The notes below the pieces were generated by a model that was given only the letters and a program-made list of their open reading frames with translations, ran no database searches and was not told the DNA's origin. 64,000 bases of DNA from Aurantimonas sp. 22II-16-19i (GTDB lineage Bacteria > Pseudomonadota > Alphaproteobacteria > Rhizobiales > Rhizobiaceae). Location of the stretch: NCBI RefSeq assembly GCF_002088275.1, contig NZ_AQQS01000006.1:62001-126000 (forward strand), written 5' to 3'. A program made the translations under genes and the position numbers. Of this stretch, positions 1-7,331 are shown piece after piece; the stretch's first letter is position 1, and each line of letters starts with the position of its first letter.

Positions 1-450
1 ATCGGCCAGTTCATCACGCTGGCCTCGATCGTCGAGCGCGAGACCGGCATCGCCGGGGAGCGGGCGCATGTCGCCTCGGTGTTCATCAACCGCCTGAGGA
101 AGGGCATGCGGCTCGATTCCGACCCGACCTTCCTCTACGGCGTCTATGGCGGCGCCGGCAAGCCGTCCGGCCAGCCGGTGACCCAGTCCGACAAGGACAG
201 CGACACGCCCTACAACACCTACAAGATCCGCGGCCTGCCGCCGGGCCCGATTGCCAATCCGGGCCGGGCGGCGCTGGAGGCGGTGGCCCATCCGATGGAG
301 AGCGACGATCTCTATTTCGTCGCCGACGGCACCGGCGGCCACGTCTTCTCCCCGACGCTGCGCGAGCACAACAACAACGTCGCCAAGTACCGCGCGATCG
401 AGCGCCAGCGTGCCGCCGAGGAGAGCGCCGCCTCCGGCAATGGCGGCTGA
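1..450 (+). CDS. mltG: Endolytic murein transglycosylase MltG, C-terminal part
   Basis: This is the last 149 codons of a gene that starts before the window; the reading frame is open from base 1 to a TGA at 448-450. MltG is an inner-membrane, periplasm-facing lytic transglycosylase (YceG-like) that cuts nascent glycan strands and so limits peptidoglycan chain length. Visible family signatures are the catalytic-region segment LASIVERETG near the start, followed by VASVFINRLRKGMRLDSDPT and the later YNTYKIRGLPPGPIANPG stretch, all characteristic of the MltG catalytic domain. The extreme C-terminus is Ala/Glu-rich and unconserved. It is followed by yicC and gmk in the same direction, the usual order in Hyphomicrobiales, after a 214-base gap in which I see no gene. 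Confidence 0.93.
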   Translation: MGQFITLASIVERETGIAGERAHVASVFINRLRKGMRLDSDPTFLYGVYGGAGKPSGQPVTQSDKDSDTPYNTYKIRGLPPGPIANPGRAALEAVAHPMESDDLYFVADGTGGHVFSPTLREHNNNVAKYRAIERQRAAEESAASGNGG

Positions 451-664
451 ATGGCAGAGGCGGTCCGGCCGACGCACCGCCGCGCGACGGGATGGCGACC
501 TCTGTGGCGAAGGCACGGCGCGTGGCGGCGGAGGTGCAATCCCCGGACTTCCCGCCGCCGGGGCTTGATCCGGGCGCCGGGATGGGACACTCCATCGGCT
601 GATGCAGCCGACTTTCTCTCTTCGGGAAGGGGTGCGGGGCAGATCGAGCAACGGGGGACGCGCC

Positions 665-1552
665 ATGGCGGTCAGAAGCATGACGGGCTTTGCGCGGGCC
701 GAGGTCGAGACGGACGCCGGCTCCTTCGTCTGGGAGCTGCGGGCCGTCAACGGCAAGACCCTCGACGTGCGCTACCGCCTGCCCCAGGGCCTGGAACATC
801 TGGAAGGCGAGCTGAAGCGGCTCGTTTCCGCCACCGTCACCCGCGGCAACCTGCAGGCCAATCTCCAGTGGCGGCGCGAACCGGGCGTCGCCCGCCTCGT
901 CGTCAACGAGGAGATGCTGGCGCGGGTCCTCGCCATGTCGGGCAAGCTGGTCGCCGACGGCCACGCCGCGCCGCCGACGGCCGACGGCCTCCTCGCCATC
1001 AAGGGCCTGATCGACGTCGCCGAGCAGACGCTGGACGAAACCGGGGCGCAGGCGCGCGACCGCGCCGTCGTCGCCGGATTCGAGGCGGCGCTGTCGCGGC
1101 TCGAGGCCGTGCGGCGCGAGGAGGGCGCGGCGCTCGCCGCCATCCTCTCCGCCCGGCTGGCCGAGATCGCCGATCTCGCCGAGCGGGCCGACAAGGATCC
1201 CGCCCGCACCACCGAGGCGATCCGCAGGCGCCTGAAGGACCAGGTCGAGGCGCTGGTCGGGGCGAGCGAGAATCTCGATGCGGGGCGTCTCCACCAGGAG
1301 GCGGCGCTTCTGGCCGCCAAGGCCGACATCCGCGAGGAGATCGACCGGCTGCGCGCCCATCTGGCGGCAGCCGAGGCGCTGCTTTCGGCCGGCGGGGTGA
1401 TCGGGCGCCGGCTGGACTTCCTTTCACAGGAATTTCACCGCGAATCGAATACCATCTGCTCGAAATCCAACGCGGCCACGCTGACGGCGATCGGGCTCGA
1501 CCTCAAGGTCGTCGTCGACCAGTTCCGCGAGCAGGTACAGAACATCGAATGA
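665..1552 (+). CDS. yicC: YicC/YloC family endoribonuclease-like protein
   Basis: 295-residue member of the YicC/YloC family, proteins linked to stationary-phase survival and, in E. coli, to RNA cleavage. The start at 665 is chosen because the family begins with an SMTGFAR motif, and here it follows three residues after the ATG; an upstream in-frame ATG at 602 would add an unconserved tail. The C-terminal DUF1732 hallmark is present ([16 protein letters not shown] followed by CSK near the end). The stop codon overlaps the gmk start by four bases (ATGA), so the two are almost certainly translated from one mRNA. Confidence 0.9.
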   Translation: MAVRSMTGFARAEVETDAGSFVWELRAVNGKTLDVRYRLPQGLEHLEGELKRLVSATVTRGNLQANLQWRREPGVARLVVNEEMLARVLAMSGKLVADGHAAPPTADGLLAIKGLIDVAEQTLDETGAQARDRAVVAGFEAALSRLEAVRREEGAALAAILSARLAEIADLAERADKDPARTTEAIRRRLKDQVEALVGASENLDAGRLHQEAALLAAKADIREEIDRLRAHLAAAEALLSAGGVIGRRLDFLSQEFHRESNTICSKSNAATLTAIGLDLKVVVDQFREQVQNIE

Positions 1553-2214
1553 CGCTGATCCCCGACCTCGGCTCGACGCCGGACATCGCCCGCCGCGGCA
1601 TCATGCTGGTCCTCTCCTCGCCCTCGGGGGCGGGCAAGTCGACGATCGCCCGCAACCTTCTCGAATTCGACCCGAGCTTCTCGCTGTCGGTGTCGGTGAC
1701 GACGCGGGCCCGGCGCACCAGCGAGATCGACGGCATCCACTACCGCTTCGTCGACCGCGATGAGTTCGACCGGCTGCGCGCCGGTGACGGCCTCTTGGAA
1801 TGGGCGGAGGTCCACGGCAACTTCTACGGCACGCCCCGGGCGCCGGCCGAAAAGGCGATGCGCGAGGGCCGCGACATGCTCTTCGACATCGACTACCAGG
1901 GCGCCCTGCAGCTGCAGGAGAAGGCCGGCGACGACGTCGTCTCGATCTTCATCCTGCCGCCCTCGATGGCGGAGCTGAAGACCCGGCTGCTGCGCCGCGC
2001 CGAGGACTCTGCCGAGACCATCGCCATCCGCCTGAAGAACTCCAAGGTCGAGATCGGCCGATGGCGCGACTACGACTATGTCGTCGTCAACGACGACCTC
2101 GACCGGGCGTTTCAGGCGGTGCGGGCGATCATCGCGGCGGAACGGCTGAAGCGGGACAGGCGGCCGGGGCTGGAGGCGTTCACGGAAGCGCTGCTGGCGC
2201 AGGAGGTGGGGTGA
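1549..2214 (+). CDS. gmk: Guanylate kinase
   Basis: 221-residue guanylate kinase, which phosphorylates GMP (and dGMP) to GDP with ATP in purine nucleotide synthesis. The P-loop [10 protein letters not shown] sits near residues 23-32, followed by the GMP-binding TTRARR and the EID.IHYRFVD stretch, and the lid region with [12 protein letters not shown]. The start at 1549 gives a normal N-terminal lead before the P-loop and overlaps the yicC stop by four bases, which argues for translational coupling. A long open frame runs upstream through yicC but has no family similarity. Confidence 0.95.
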   Translation: MTLIPDLGSTPDIARRGIMLVLSSPSGAGKSTIARNLLEFDPSFSLSVSVTTRARRTSEIDGIHYRFVDRDEFDRLRAGDGLLEWAEVHGNFYGTPRAPAEKAMREGRDMLFDIDYQGALQLQEKAGDDVVSIFILPPSMAELKTRLLRRAEDSAETIAIRLKNSKVEIGRWRDYDYVVVNDDLDRAFQAVRAIIAAERLKRDRRPGLEAFTEALLAQEVG

Positions 2215-2407
2215 GGGGGGAGCTGTTTTGAAGGGCTGCCATGCTCGCGGACGATCCGCGCACCTTCATCTGTCGATTGATAGTCTCGCGGCTTACCGGT
2301 GCAGAAGCGCGCGTATGCTCGCCGACTGAGGGCATGATATTGTCCTTCATCTCATATGCCACGCCTGCATAAGGGCGAAAGAGAGTAAGAACTATTGTGA
2401 ATCTACG

Positions 2408-2420
2408 ATAGCAGTGCTAT
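2408..2420. promoter_or_regulatory. 13-bp palindrome upstream of the RAMA-like gene
   Basis: ATAGCAGTGCTAT is a perfect odd palindrome (centre G) 45 bases before the ATG at 2466, and a partial copy (ATAGCAGCAGTGC) follows directly. It may be an operator for the downstream gene. No binding protein is identified, so this is a positional inference only. Confidence 0.3.
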
Positions 2421-2465
2421 AGCAGCAGTGCGACAGTCGGTCGCTGTCTTATCAAGGAGCCTGCC

Positions 2466-2936
2466 ATGCCTGCGATGTCCGTCTCAGTTCGTGGGGACCT
2501 GATTGCCGAAATGGTCCTTCGCTCCAACGGGCGAGTCGACGTTGGGGGTATGATAGAAAACCTCATCGAGTCGTTTCTCGACCGGACCCGGGGTGATCCG
2601 GATATCTGGTCGAAGGAGCATGCGGAGGCCGTAGCGGACGAGGGAGCCGATGAGACGGTGGTCAAGTATGGTCATCCGGCGAAGGGTTATCATTGGCAAA
2701 GCGTCTTTCTGCCGAACGGGACGCAACTGAAAATCTCCTACAAGGGCGGAGAGAAGCTGGCGGAGGTGCGGCACCAACAGCTCTATTTGGATGAGCAGCC
2801 TTGCTCGCCGTCGCAGTTCGCGTCGCGGGTGGCGAACAACACTTCACGGAATGCGTGGCGCGACATCTGGATCAAGCGGCCCACAGATCGGGAATGGCTT
2901 TTTGCCGATACCCTAAGGACCGCTGTGACGGCATGA
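2466..2936 (+). CDS. Small protein with a RAMA-like C-terminal domain
   Basis: 156-residue protein of unknown role. The C-terminal half (about residues 78-152) has the layout of the RAMA domain (restriction enzyme/adenine methylase associated): LPNGTQLKISYKG, a central LDEQPCSPSQFA, then RNAWRDIWIKRP and W....LR. In known proteins this domain is fused to restriction or methylation enzymes; here it stands alone behind a short N-terminal segment that could form a ribbon-helix-helix-like or dimerising region. It lies between gmk and a broken integrase, in DNA with less biased codon use than its neighbours, so horizontal acquisition is likely. The RAMA assignment is from pattern recognition and needs a profile search. 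Confidence 0.55.
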   Translation: MPAMSVSVRGDLIAEMVLRSNGRVDVGGMIENLIESFLDRTRGDPDIWSKEHAEAVADEGADETVVKYGHPAKGYHWQSVFLPNGTQLKISYKGGEKLAEVRHQQLYLDEQPCSPSQFASRVANNTSRNAWRDIWIKRPTDREWLFADTLRTAVTA

Positions 2937-3160
2937 GCCGGATTGTCGCCTTCGTCCCCTCGCGCAAACCTGCCCTGGTCGCCGCTGCCGGCGACCAGGC
3001 TACGATCCGCTTCCTGGAATTTTCATCGCGCAGATCCGCAACCCGAACCCCCGCCGAGCCTATGCCCGCGCCGTCGGTGAATTTCCTCGGCCGGTCTCAC
3101 GTGTCTGGCGGGTACTCGATCGGGGCCGTCAAGCGCTGCACGTCGGTGGTTAAATCGATG
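2933..3160 (+). pseudogene. Remnant of a tyrosine integrase N-terminal domain (frameshifted)
   Basis: Reading one frame from 2933 gives a lead ending in AAGDQATIRFLEF. After a one-base shift near 3020 the adjacent frame continues IAQIRNP.PRRAYARAVGEF. Together they match the SAM-like N-terminal core-binding region of XerC/D-type integrases of Alphaproteobacteria (pattern RFLEFF.A.IRN..TRRAYARAVGEFL). Further shifts follow (SIGAVK in one frame, LHVGG in another) and the signal is lost by about 3160. No catalytic domain follows. This is a decayed integrase fragment, which marks the 2.2-4.0 kb stretch as an old insertion site. Confidence 0.6.
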
Positions 3161-3290
3161 AGTATTAAAGCGCGGCTCGGGCAACCGACGTTTTTCCATC
3201 CTGAGGAAAGGTCACTTAACATTCCGGGCGACGCTCCCTGAGCCCGCAATGCAGGATGACACCTCCCGAAGTCCAACCTATGTTGCGTTC

Positions 3291-3590
3291 ATGACCCGCG
3301 ACGACGTCATCGCCCGCCTGAAGGCCCTGGAGCCGCAGATCCGCGCCCATGGCGTGGCGGCGCTGTATCTCTATGGCTCCTACGCGCGCGACGAGGCCGG
3401 GCCGGACAGCGATATCGATCTGCTGGCCGACTTCGACGAGGGGCGGGACGCCGACATCATGGACTTCCTCGCGCCCTATGAGGCGCTGGAGAAGGCGTTT
3501 CCGGGGATCGAGATCGGGTTCAGCACCCGCGACCGGCTGGTGCCTGTCTACCGGCCGTCGATCGAAAGCAGCGCGGTTCGTGTCTTCTGA
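3291..3590 (+). CDS. MntA-type nucleotidyltransferase (antitoxin of HepT)
   Basis: 99-residue minimal nucleotidyltransferase. The signature GSYARDEAGPDSDIDLL (G-S followed by D-x-D) near residues 27-43 is that of MntA antitoxins, which in characterised pairs AMPylate the partner HepT toxin to inactivate it. The ATG at 3291 is preferred over one at 3249 because family members begin a few residues before the first helix. The stop codon overlaps the next gene's ATG by one base (TGATG), the arrangement expected of a toxin-antitoxin operon. A second, unrelated copy of the same kind of pair lies at 57.99-58.69 kb. Confidence 0.8.
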   Translation: MTRDDVIARLKALEPQIRAHGVAALYLYGSYARDEAGPDSDIDLLADFDEGRDADIMDFLAPYEALEKAFPGIEIGFSTRDRLVPVYRPSIESSAVRVF

Positions 3591-3940
3591 TGGTTTCGGC
3601 CAAAGACCCCCGCGTCAGGCTCCAGCACATTCTGGAGAACATCGACGGCATCCTGTCCCATACGGAAGGATTGGCCTTCGAGACGATCGTCGGAGACTTC
3701 GTGCTCGTTCGCGCGGTCGAGCGATCGATCCAGATCATTTCCGAGGCAGCCAAGGAACTGCCACCGGAATTGCGGAGCCAGGAGCCCGATGTCCCTTGGC
3801 AGAGGATCATCGGCATCGGCAGCTTCCTGCGCCACGAATACAATCGCATCAACCAGAACGACATCCGGTCGATCCTGGCCGTCCATTTGCCGGCTCTGCG
3901 GCCCGCCATCATCCGGCTGATGACCCGGCTGGACGGATAG
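3590..3940 (+). CDS. HepT-like DUF86 protein (toxin of the pair)
   Basis: 116-residue all-helical DUF86/HepT-like protein directly coupled to the MntA-type gene. HepT toxins are HEPN-fold ribonucleases with an RNxxxHxY active site. Here the equivalent stretch reads GIGSFLRHEYNRI: His and Tyr are kept (HEY) but the position of the conserved Arg holds Gly, and an Arg instead sits directly before the His. This LRHEY form belongs to a recognisable DUF86 subgroup, but whether it is an active RNase cannot be told from sequence. Confidence 0.78.
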   Translation: MVSAKDPRVRLQHILENIDGILSHTEGLAFETIVGDFVLVRAVERSIQIISEAAKELPPELRSQEPDVPWQRIIGIGSFLRHEYNRINQNDIRSILAVHLPALRPAIIRLMTRLDG

Positions 3941-4042
3941 CGCATGTCGGCGGGGCATGCCGGCAAGAATTGAGCCGTCGCCCTCGTTCCCGTCCCTTTC
4001 GCCTCGCGGCTCCGGACAGGGAGAGGTCAGGCGGCGTTCCCC

Positions 4043-4870
4043 TCACACCGCATTCGCCAGCGCCACGAACTCGCTCACGCTGAGGGTTTCGGCCCGGCGC
4101 TGCGGGTCGATGCCGACGCTGGTGAGCAGCTGCTCGCCGCCGAGGCTTTTCAGGCTCTGGCGCAGCATCTTGCGGCGCTGGCCGAAGGCGGCGGCGGTGA
4201 CTGTCTCGAGCTTTGCCAGGGCGGCGGGCTCGGGCGCCTCGCGCGGCACGATGTGGACGATCGAGGAGGTGACCTTCGGCGGCGGCGTGAAGGCGGCGGG
4301 CGAGACGTCGAACAGGATCTTCGCCCTGGCCCGCCATCCGGCCAGCACCGAGAGCCGGCCGTAGTGATCGGTGCCCGGCGCCGCGACGATGCGCTCGGCG
4401 ACCTCCTTCTGGAACATCAGTGTCAGGCTCTCCCAGGCGGGCGGCCAGTCCGGCGGCGTCAGCCAGTTCAAGAGGAGCTGCGTGCCGACATTGTAGGGCA
4501 GGTTGGCGACGATCTTGATCCGGCCCCCCGCCGCCAGCCCCGCCAGATCGACCGTCAGCGCATCGGCGGCGACGATGTCGAGCCGGCCGGAATGATGGGC
4601 CGCGATCTCCTCCAACGCGGCGATGCAGCGCGGGTCCTTCTCGATCGCCACCACCCGTCCCGCCCCTTCGGCAAGAAGGGCCCGCGTCAGGCCGCCGGGG
4701 CCGGGGCCGACCTCGACGACGGTGACGTTGTCGAACGGCAGCGCCTGGCGGGCGATGCGGCCGGTGAGGTTGAGGTCGAGAAGGAAATTCTGGCCGAGGC
4801 TCTTCTTCGGCGAAAGGCCATGGGCATCGATCACCGCGCGCAGCGGCGGCAGGCCGTCCGGCGACGCCAT
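4043..4870 (-). CDS. rsmA: 16S rRNA (adenine1518-N6/adenine1519-N6)-dimethyltransferase RsmA
   Basis: 275-residue KsgA/RsmA enzyme that dimethylates two adjacent adenines near the 3' end of 16S rRNA using S-adenosylmethionine, a late step in small-subunit assembly. Visible motifs are [11 protein letters not shown] near the N-terminus, the SAM-binding [12 protein letters not shown], and the catalytic [11 protein letters not shown] (motif IV). Length is normal. Its ATG overlaps the pdxA stop by one base (TGATG), so it is the last gene of the surA-pdxA-rsmA string. Confidence 0.95.
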   Translation of the reverse strand: MASPDGLPPLRAVIDAHGLSPKKSLGQNFLLDLNLTGRIARQALPFDNVTVVEVGPGPGGLTRALLAEGAGRVVAIEKDPRCIAALEEIAAHHSGRLDIVAADALTVDLAGLAAGGRIKIVANLPYNVGTQLLLNWLTPPDWPPAWESLTLMFQKEVAERIVAAPGTDHYGRLSVLAGWRARAKILFDVSPAAFTPPPKVTSSIVHIVPREAPEPAALAKLETVTAAAFGQRRKMLRQSLKSLGGEQLLTSVGIDPQRRAETLSVSEFVALANAV

Positions 4871-5928
4871 CAGCGCTGCGTCGCGCCGGACCGCGCCTCG
4901 ATTTCCGCCATCCGCCAGGCGAGCGACAGGGCGGCTCTGAAGCTGTCCGGGCGGGCCTTGCTCGTGCCGGCGATGTCGGCCGCGGTGCCGTGGTCCGGCG
5001 AGGTGCGGATGATCGGCAGGCCGAGCGTGACGTTGACGGTCTGGTCGAAGGCGAGGGTCTTTGCCGGGATCAGCGCCTGGTCGTGATACATGCAGATGGC
5101 GACGTCGTAGCGCGCCCGGGCCGGCGGGTGGAACATCGTGTCGGCGGGCAGCGGGCCGATGGCGTCGATCCCTTCGGCGCGCAGCATCTCGACGGCCGGG
5201 CGGATCACCGCCTCGTCCTCGGCGCCGATGGCGCCCTTTTCGCCGGCATGGGGGTTCAGCCCCGACACCGCGAGCCGCGGCGCGGCGACGCCGAGGCGGC
5301 GGCGATAATCGGCGGCGGTGATGCGGCAGGTGGTGACGATCAGCTCGCTCGTCAGCTGCCGCGGCACCTCGGCGAGCGGGATGTGGATGGTGACGGGCAC
5401 GCAGGACAGCTCCGGCCCGGTGAGCAGCATCACCGGAGTGAGGTCGATTCCTACGCGCCGGGAGCAGAGTTCGGCGAGATATTCGGTATGGCCGGGATGC
5501 CGGAAGCCGACGTCGTAGAGCGCCTTCTTGTCGATCGGCCCGGTGACGATGCCGGAGGCCTGGCCGTCGAGGGCGAACCCCGTCGCCCGGTCGATCGCCG
5601 CGATGGTGCCGATGCCGTTGAGGAGGTTCGGCGTTCCCGGCGTCTCGTCCTGGCGCTCGGCGAGGGGCAGGACGGCAAGCGCGCGCGCCGGAACCTCCCC
5701 GGCTTCCTCGGGAGAGCCGACGATGGCGACGTCGATGCTGGCGGCGAGGCCGAGCCGCTCGGCCCGCGCCTTCAGCATCGAGGGGTCGGCGAGGACGAAG
5801 AGCGGCGGCAGCCTGCCGTCGCTCGAGGCTTTCAGCATCAGGAGGATGTCGGGTCCAACGCCCGACGGCTCGCCGAGCGTGACGGCGAGCGGCGCTGCCG
5901 GAGCGCCAGACGCGTCGGGGCGGCTCAT
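4870..5928 (-). CDS. pdxA: 4-hydroxythreonine-4-phosphate dehydrogenase
   Basis: 352-residue PdxA, the NAD-dependent enzyme that oxidises 4-phosphohydroxy-L-threonine in DXP-dependent pyridoxal phosphate synthesis. The N-terminus carries [15 protein letters not shown], and the metal-site histidines are in GHTEYLAEL, in GLNPHAGE and in [10 protein letters not shown]. The start at 5928 fits family length; the longer open frame upstream lies inside surA. The ATG overlaps the surA stop by four bases and the stop overlaps the rsmA ATG by one. Confidence 0.95.
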   Translation of the reverse strand: MSRPDASGAPAAPLAVTLGEPSGVGPDILLMLKASSDGRLPPLFVLADPSMLKARAERLGLAASIDVAIVGSPEEAGEVPARALAVLPLAERQDETPGTPNLLNGIGTIAAIDRATGFALDGQASGIVTGPIDKKALYDVGFRHPGHTEYLAELCSRRVGIDLTPVMLLTGPELSCVPVTIHIPLAEVPRQLTSELIVTTCRITAADYRRRLGVAAPRLAVSGLNPHAGEKGAIGAEDEAVIRPAVEMLRAEGIDAIGPLPADTMFHPPARARYDVAICMYHDQALIPAKTLAFDQTVNVTLGLPIIRTSPDHGTAADIAGTSKARPDSFRAALSLAWRMAEIEARSGATQR

Positions 5929-6884
5929 TTTCGGACGATTCGGGCGTTCTTCCGCAGCTTGTCGAGGAGCGCCTTGTCGGGCCCCGATTCGCCCTTGCCG
6001 AGCTTTTCGAGCTCCTGGGCGCGGAACACCATGGCGGCGCTCTTGTCGTCGGAGATCTGCCTCGTGTTGCACACGGCGATGAACTCGGCGCCGCGCTCGG
6101 TCTCCTGGACCGGCGTCGTCTTGCCGGCCTTGGCGTTCTCGATGGCGTCCTTCCACCGCGGCGGCAATTCGGGCGCCGCGACGCGCCCGAGATCGCGCAC
6201 GGTGACGTCGACCAGCTGCTTGGCGATGTCGTAGGTCCGCTCGCAGCCCTGCAGCCGCGACCGCATGCCTTCCGCCTCGCGCTTGCGCCGCGACAGCAGC
6301 GAACCGCGCTCGTCCGGCGGCACCACGAAGATCACCTGCTGCAGCGTGTATTCGGTCGTGCTCGGCTTCTTGCCGCCCTGGGCCAGCATCTTCTGGACGA
6401 CGTCCTGCTCGCTCAGCGCGTCATTGCTGCGCAGGCTCGCCTGCACCGCCTGGCCCCAACCCATCTGGATCCGGATGTAGTCCTTGAAGGATCTGGCGGA
6501 GAAGCCGGCGCGCGACAGGACTTCGGTGAGCTGGGGAACGGTCAGCTTGTTCTGCTGGGCGAAGTTCTCGAAGGCCTGCTCGACGGCCTCGTCCGGGATG
6601 CTGACGCCGCGCCGGCGCATCTCCTGGCTCTTCAGCGCCTCGTCGACGAGCTCGTCGGTCGCCTTCTTGGTCAGGTTGCCGCTCTCGCGCCGGAGCTTCA
6701 GGAAGGCGGCCCGCTGGCGGATCTGGAAGGTGGTGACCGGCTGTCCGTTGACGACGACGGCGACTTCCGTCGCGGCCATCGCCGGGCGGGTGGCGCCCGG
6801 AAATCCGGTCGGGGCGGCGACGCAGACGGCCGTGGCGACGGCCAGGCCCAGTCTCACGAAGGTCATCGAGCTCATGAAGGTCAT
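5925..6884 (-). CDS. surA: SurA-like periplasmic chaperone/peptidyl-prolyl isomerase
   Basis: 319-residue exported protein with a signal peptide (hydrophobic [15 protein letters not shown] near the start, Ala-rich cleavage region). The N-terminal SurA_N-type domain is visible ([20 protein letters not shown]). SurA proteins escort outer-membrane proteins, including LptD, across the periplasm. A parvulin rotamase signature is weak here, so catalytic activity is uncertain while the chaperone role is well supported by placement between lptD and pdxA, as in other Alphaproteobacteria. Starts at 6884, 6875 and 6866 are all possible; they change only the signal-peptide lead. Confidence 0.85.
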   Translation of the reverse strand: MTFMSSMTFVRLGLAVATAVCVAAPTGFPGATRPAMAATEVAVVVNGQPVTTFQIRQRAAFLKLRRESGNLTKKATDELVDEALKSQEMRRRGVSIPDEAVEQAFENFAQQNKLTVPQLTEVLSRAGFSARSFKDYIRIQMGWGQAVQASLRSNDALSEQDVVQKMLAQGGKKPSTTEYTLQQVIFVVPPDERGSLLSRRKREAEGMRSRLQGCERTYDIAKQLVDVTVRDLGRVAAPELPPRWKDAIENAKAGKTTPVQETERGAEFIAVCNTRQISDDKSAAMVFRAQELEKLGKGESGPDKALLDKLRKNARIVRK

Positions 6885-7175
6885 CGAGGCTGCTTACTCC
6901 CCAGTCGAGGTGACTTGTCCTGCCGCAACGTCGGCCGTGCTCACGCACGCTGAACGTCTCGAGCGACCGCATCCCGCAAGTGGCAGCTTTCGTTTAGGCG
7001 AGTTCGGTCCCCGTGAGAAGACACTCCCGGCCAAAAGACGCTCCGCCGGAAGAACGAGGGCTGCAACCGATGCGACATGCCTGGAGGCCATCAACACCAA
7101 AGCTTTGGCGAAAGCATGATGGTCCGCCGCATGCCGGCCCGATGCTCACCGCTTCGTCCTGCCCGCGCGATCTCC

Positions 7176-7212
7176 GAGTGGTCCCTGTCTGAGTGGTCCC
7201 TGAGTGGGTCCC
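7176..7212. repeat. Short tandem repeats in the surA-lptD gap
   Basis: The 447-base gap between the surA start and the lptD stop (6885-7331) holds no convincing gene. Within it GAGTGGTCCCTG occurs at 7176-7187 and again at 7191-7202, with a variant GAGTGGGTCCC at 7202-7212. A second small array lies just downstream, with CCTGTGCCCGGT at 7262-7273 and 7278-7289. An open frame on the minus strand across the area (6994-7335) is low-complexity and probably meaningless. Confidence 0.6.
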
Positions 7213-7331
7213 CGAGCAAGATCCCTGCGCGGCCGCCCGGGCAGAGCTGCGACCGGTGGTGCCTGTGCCCGGTGGACCCTGTGCCCGGTCCACGGCGGCT
7301 GCGACGACTCTGCCGCAGCCGGTTGACCGCC

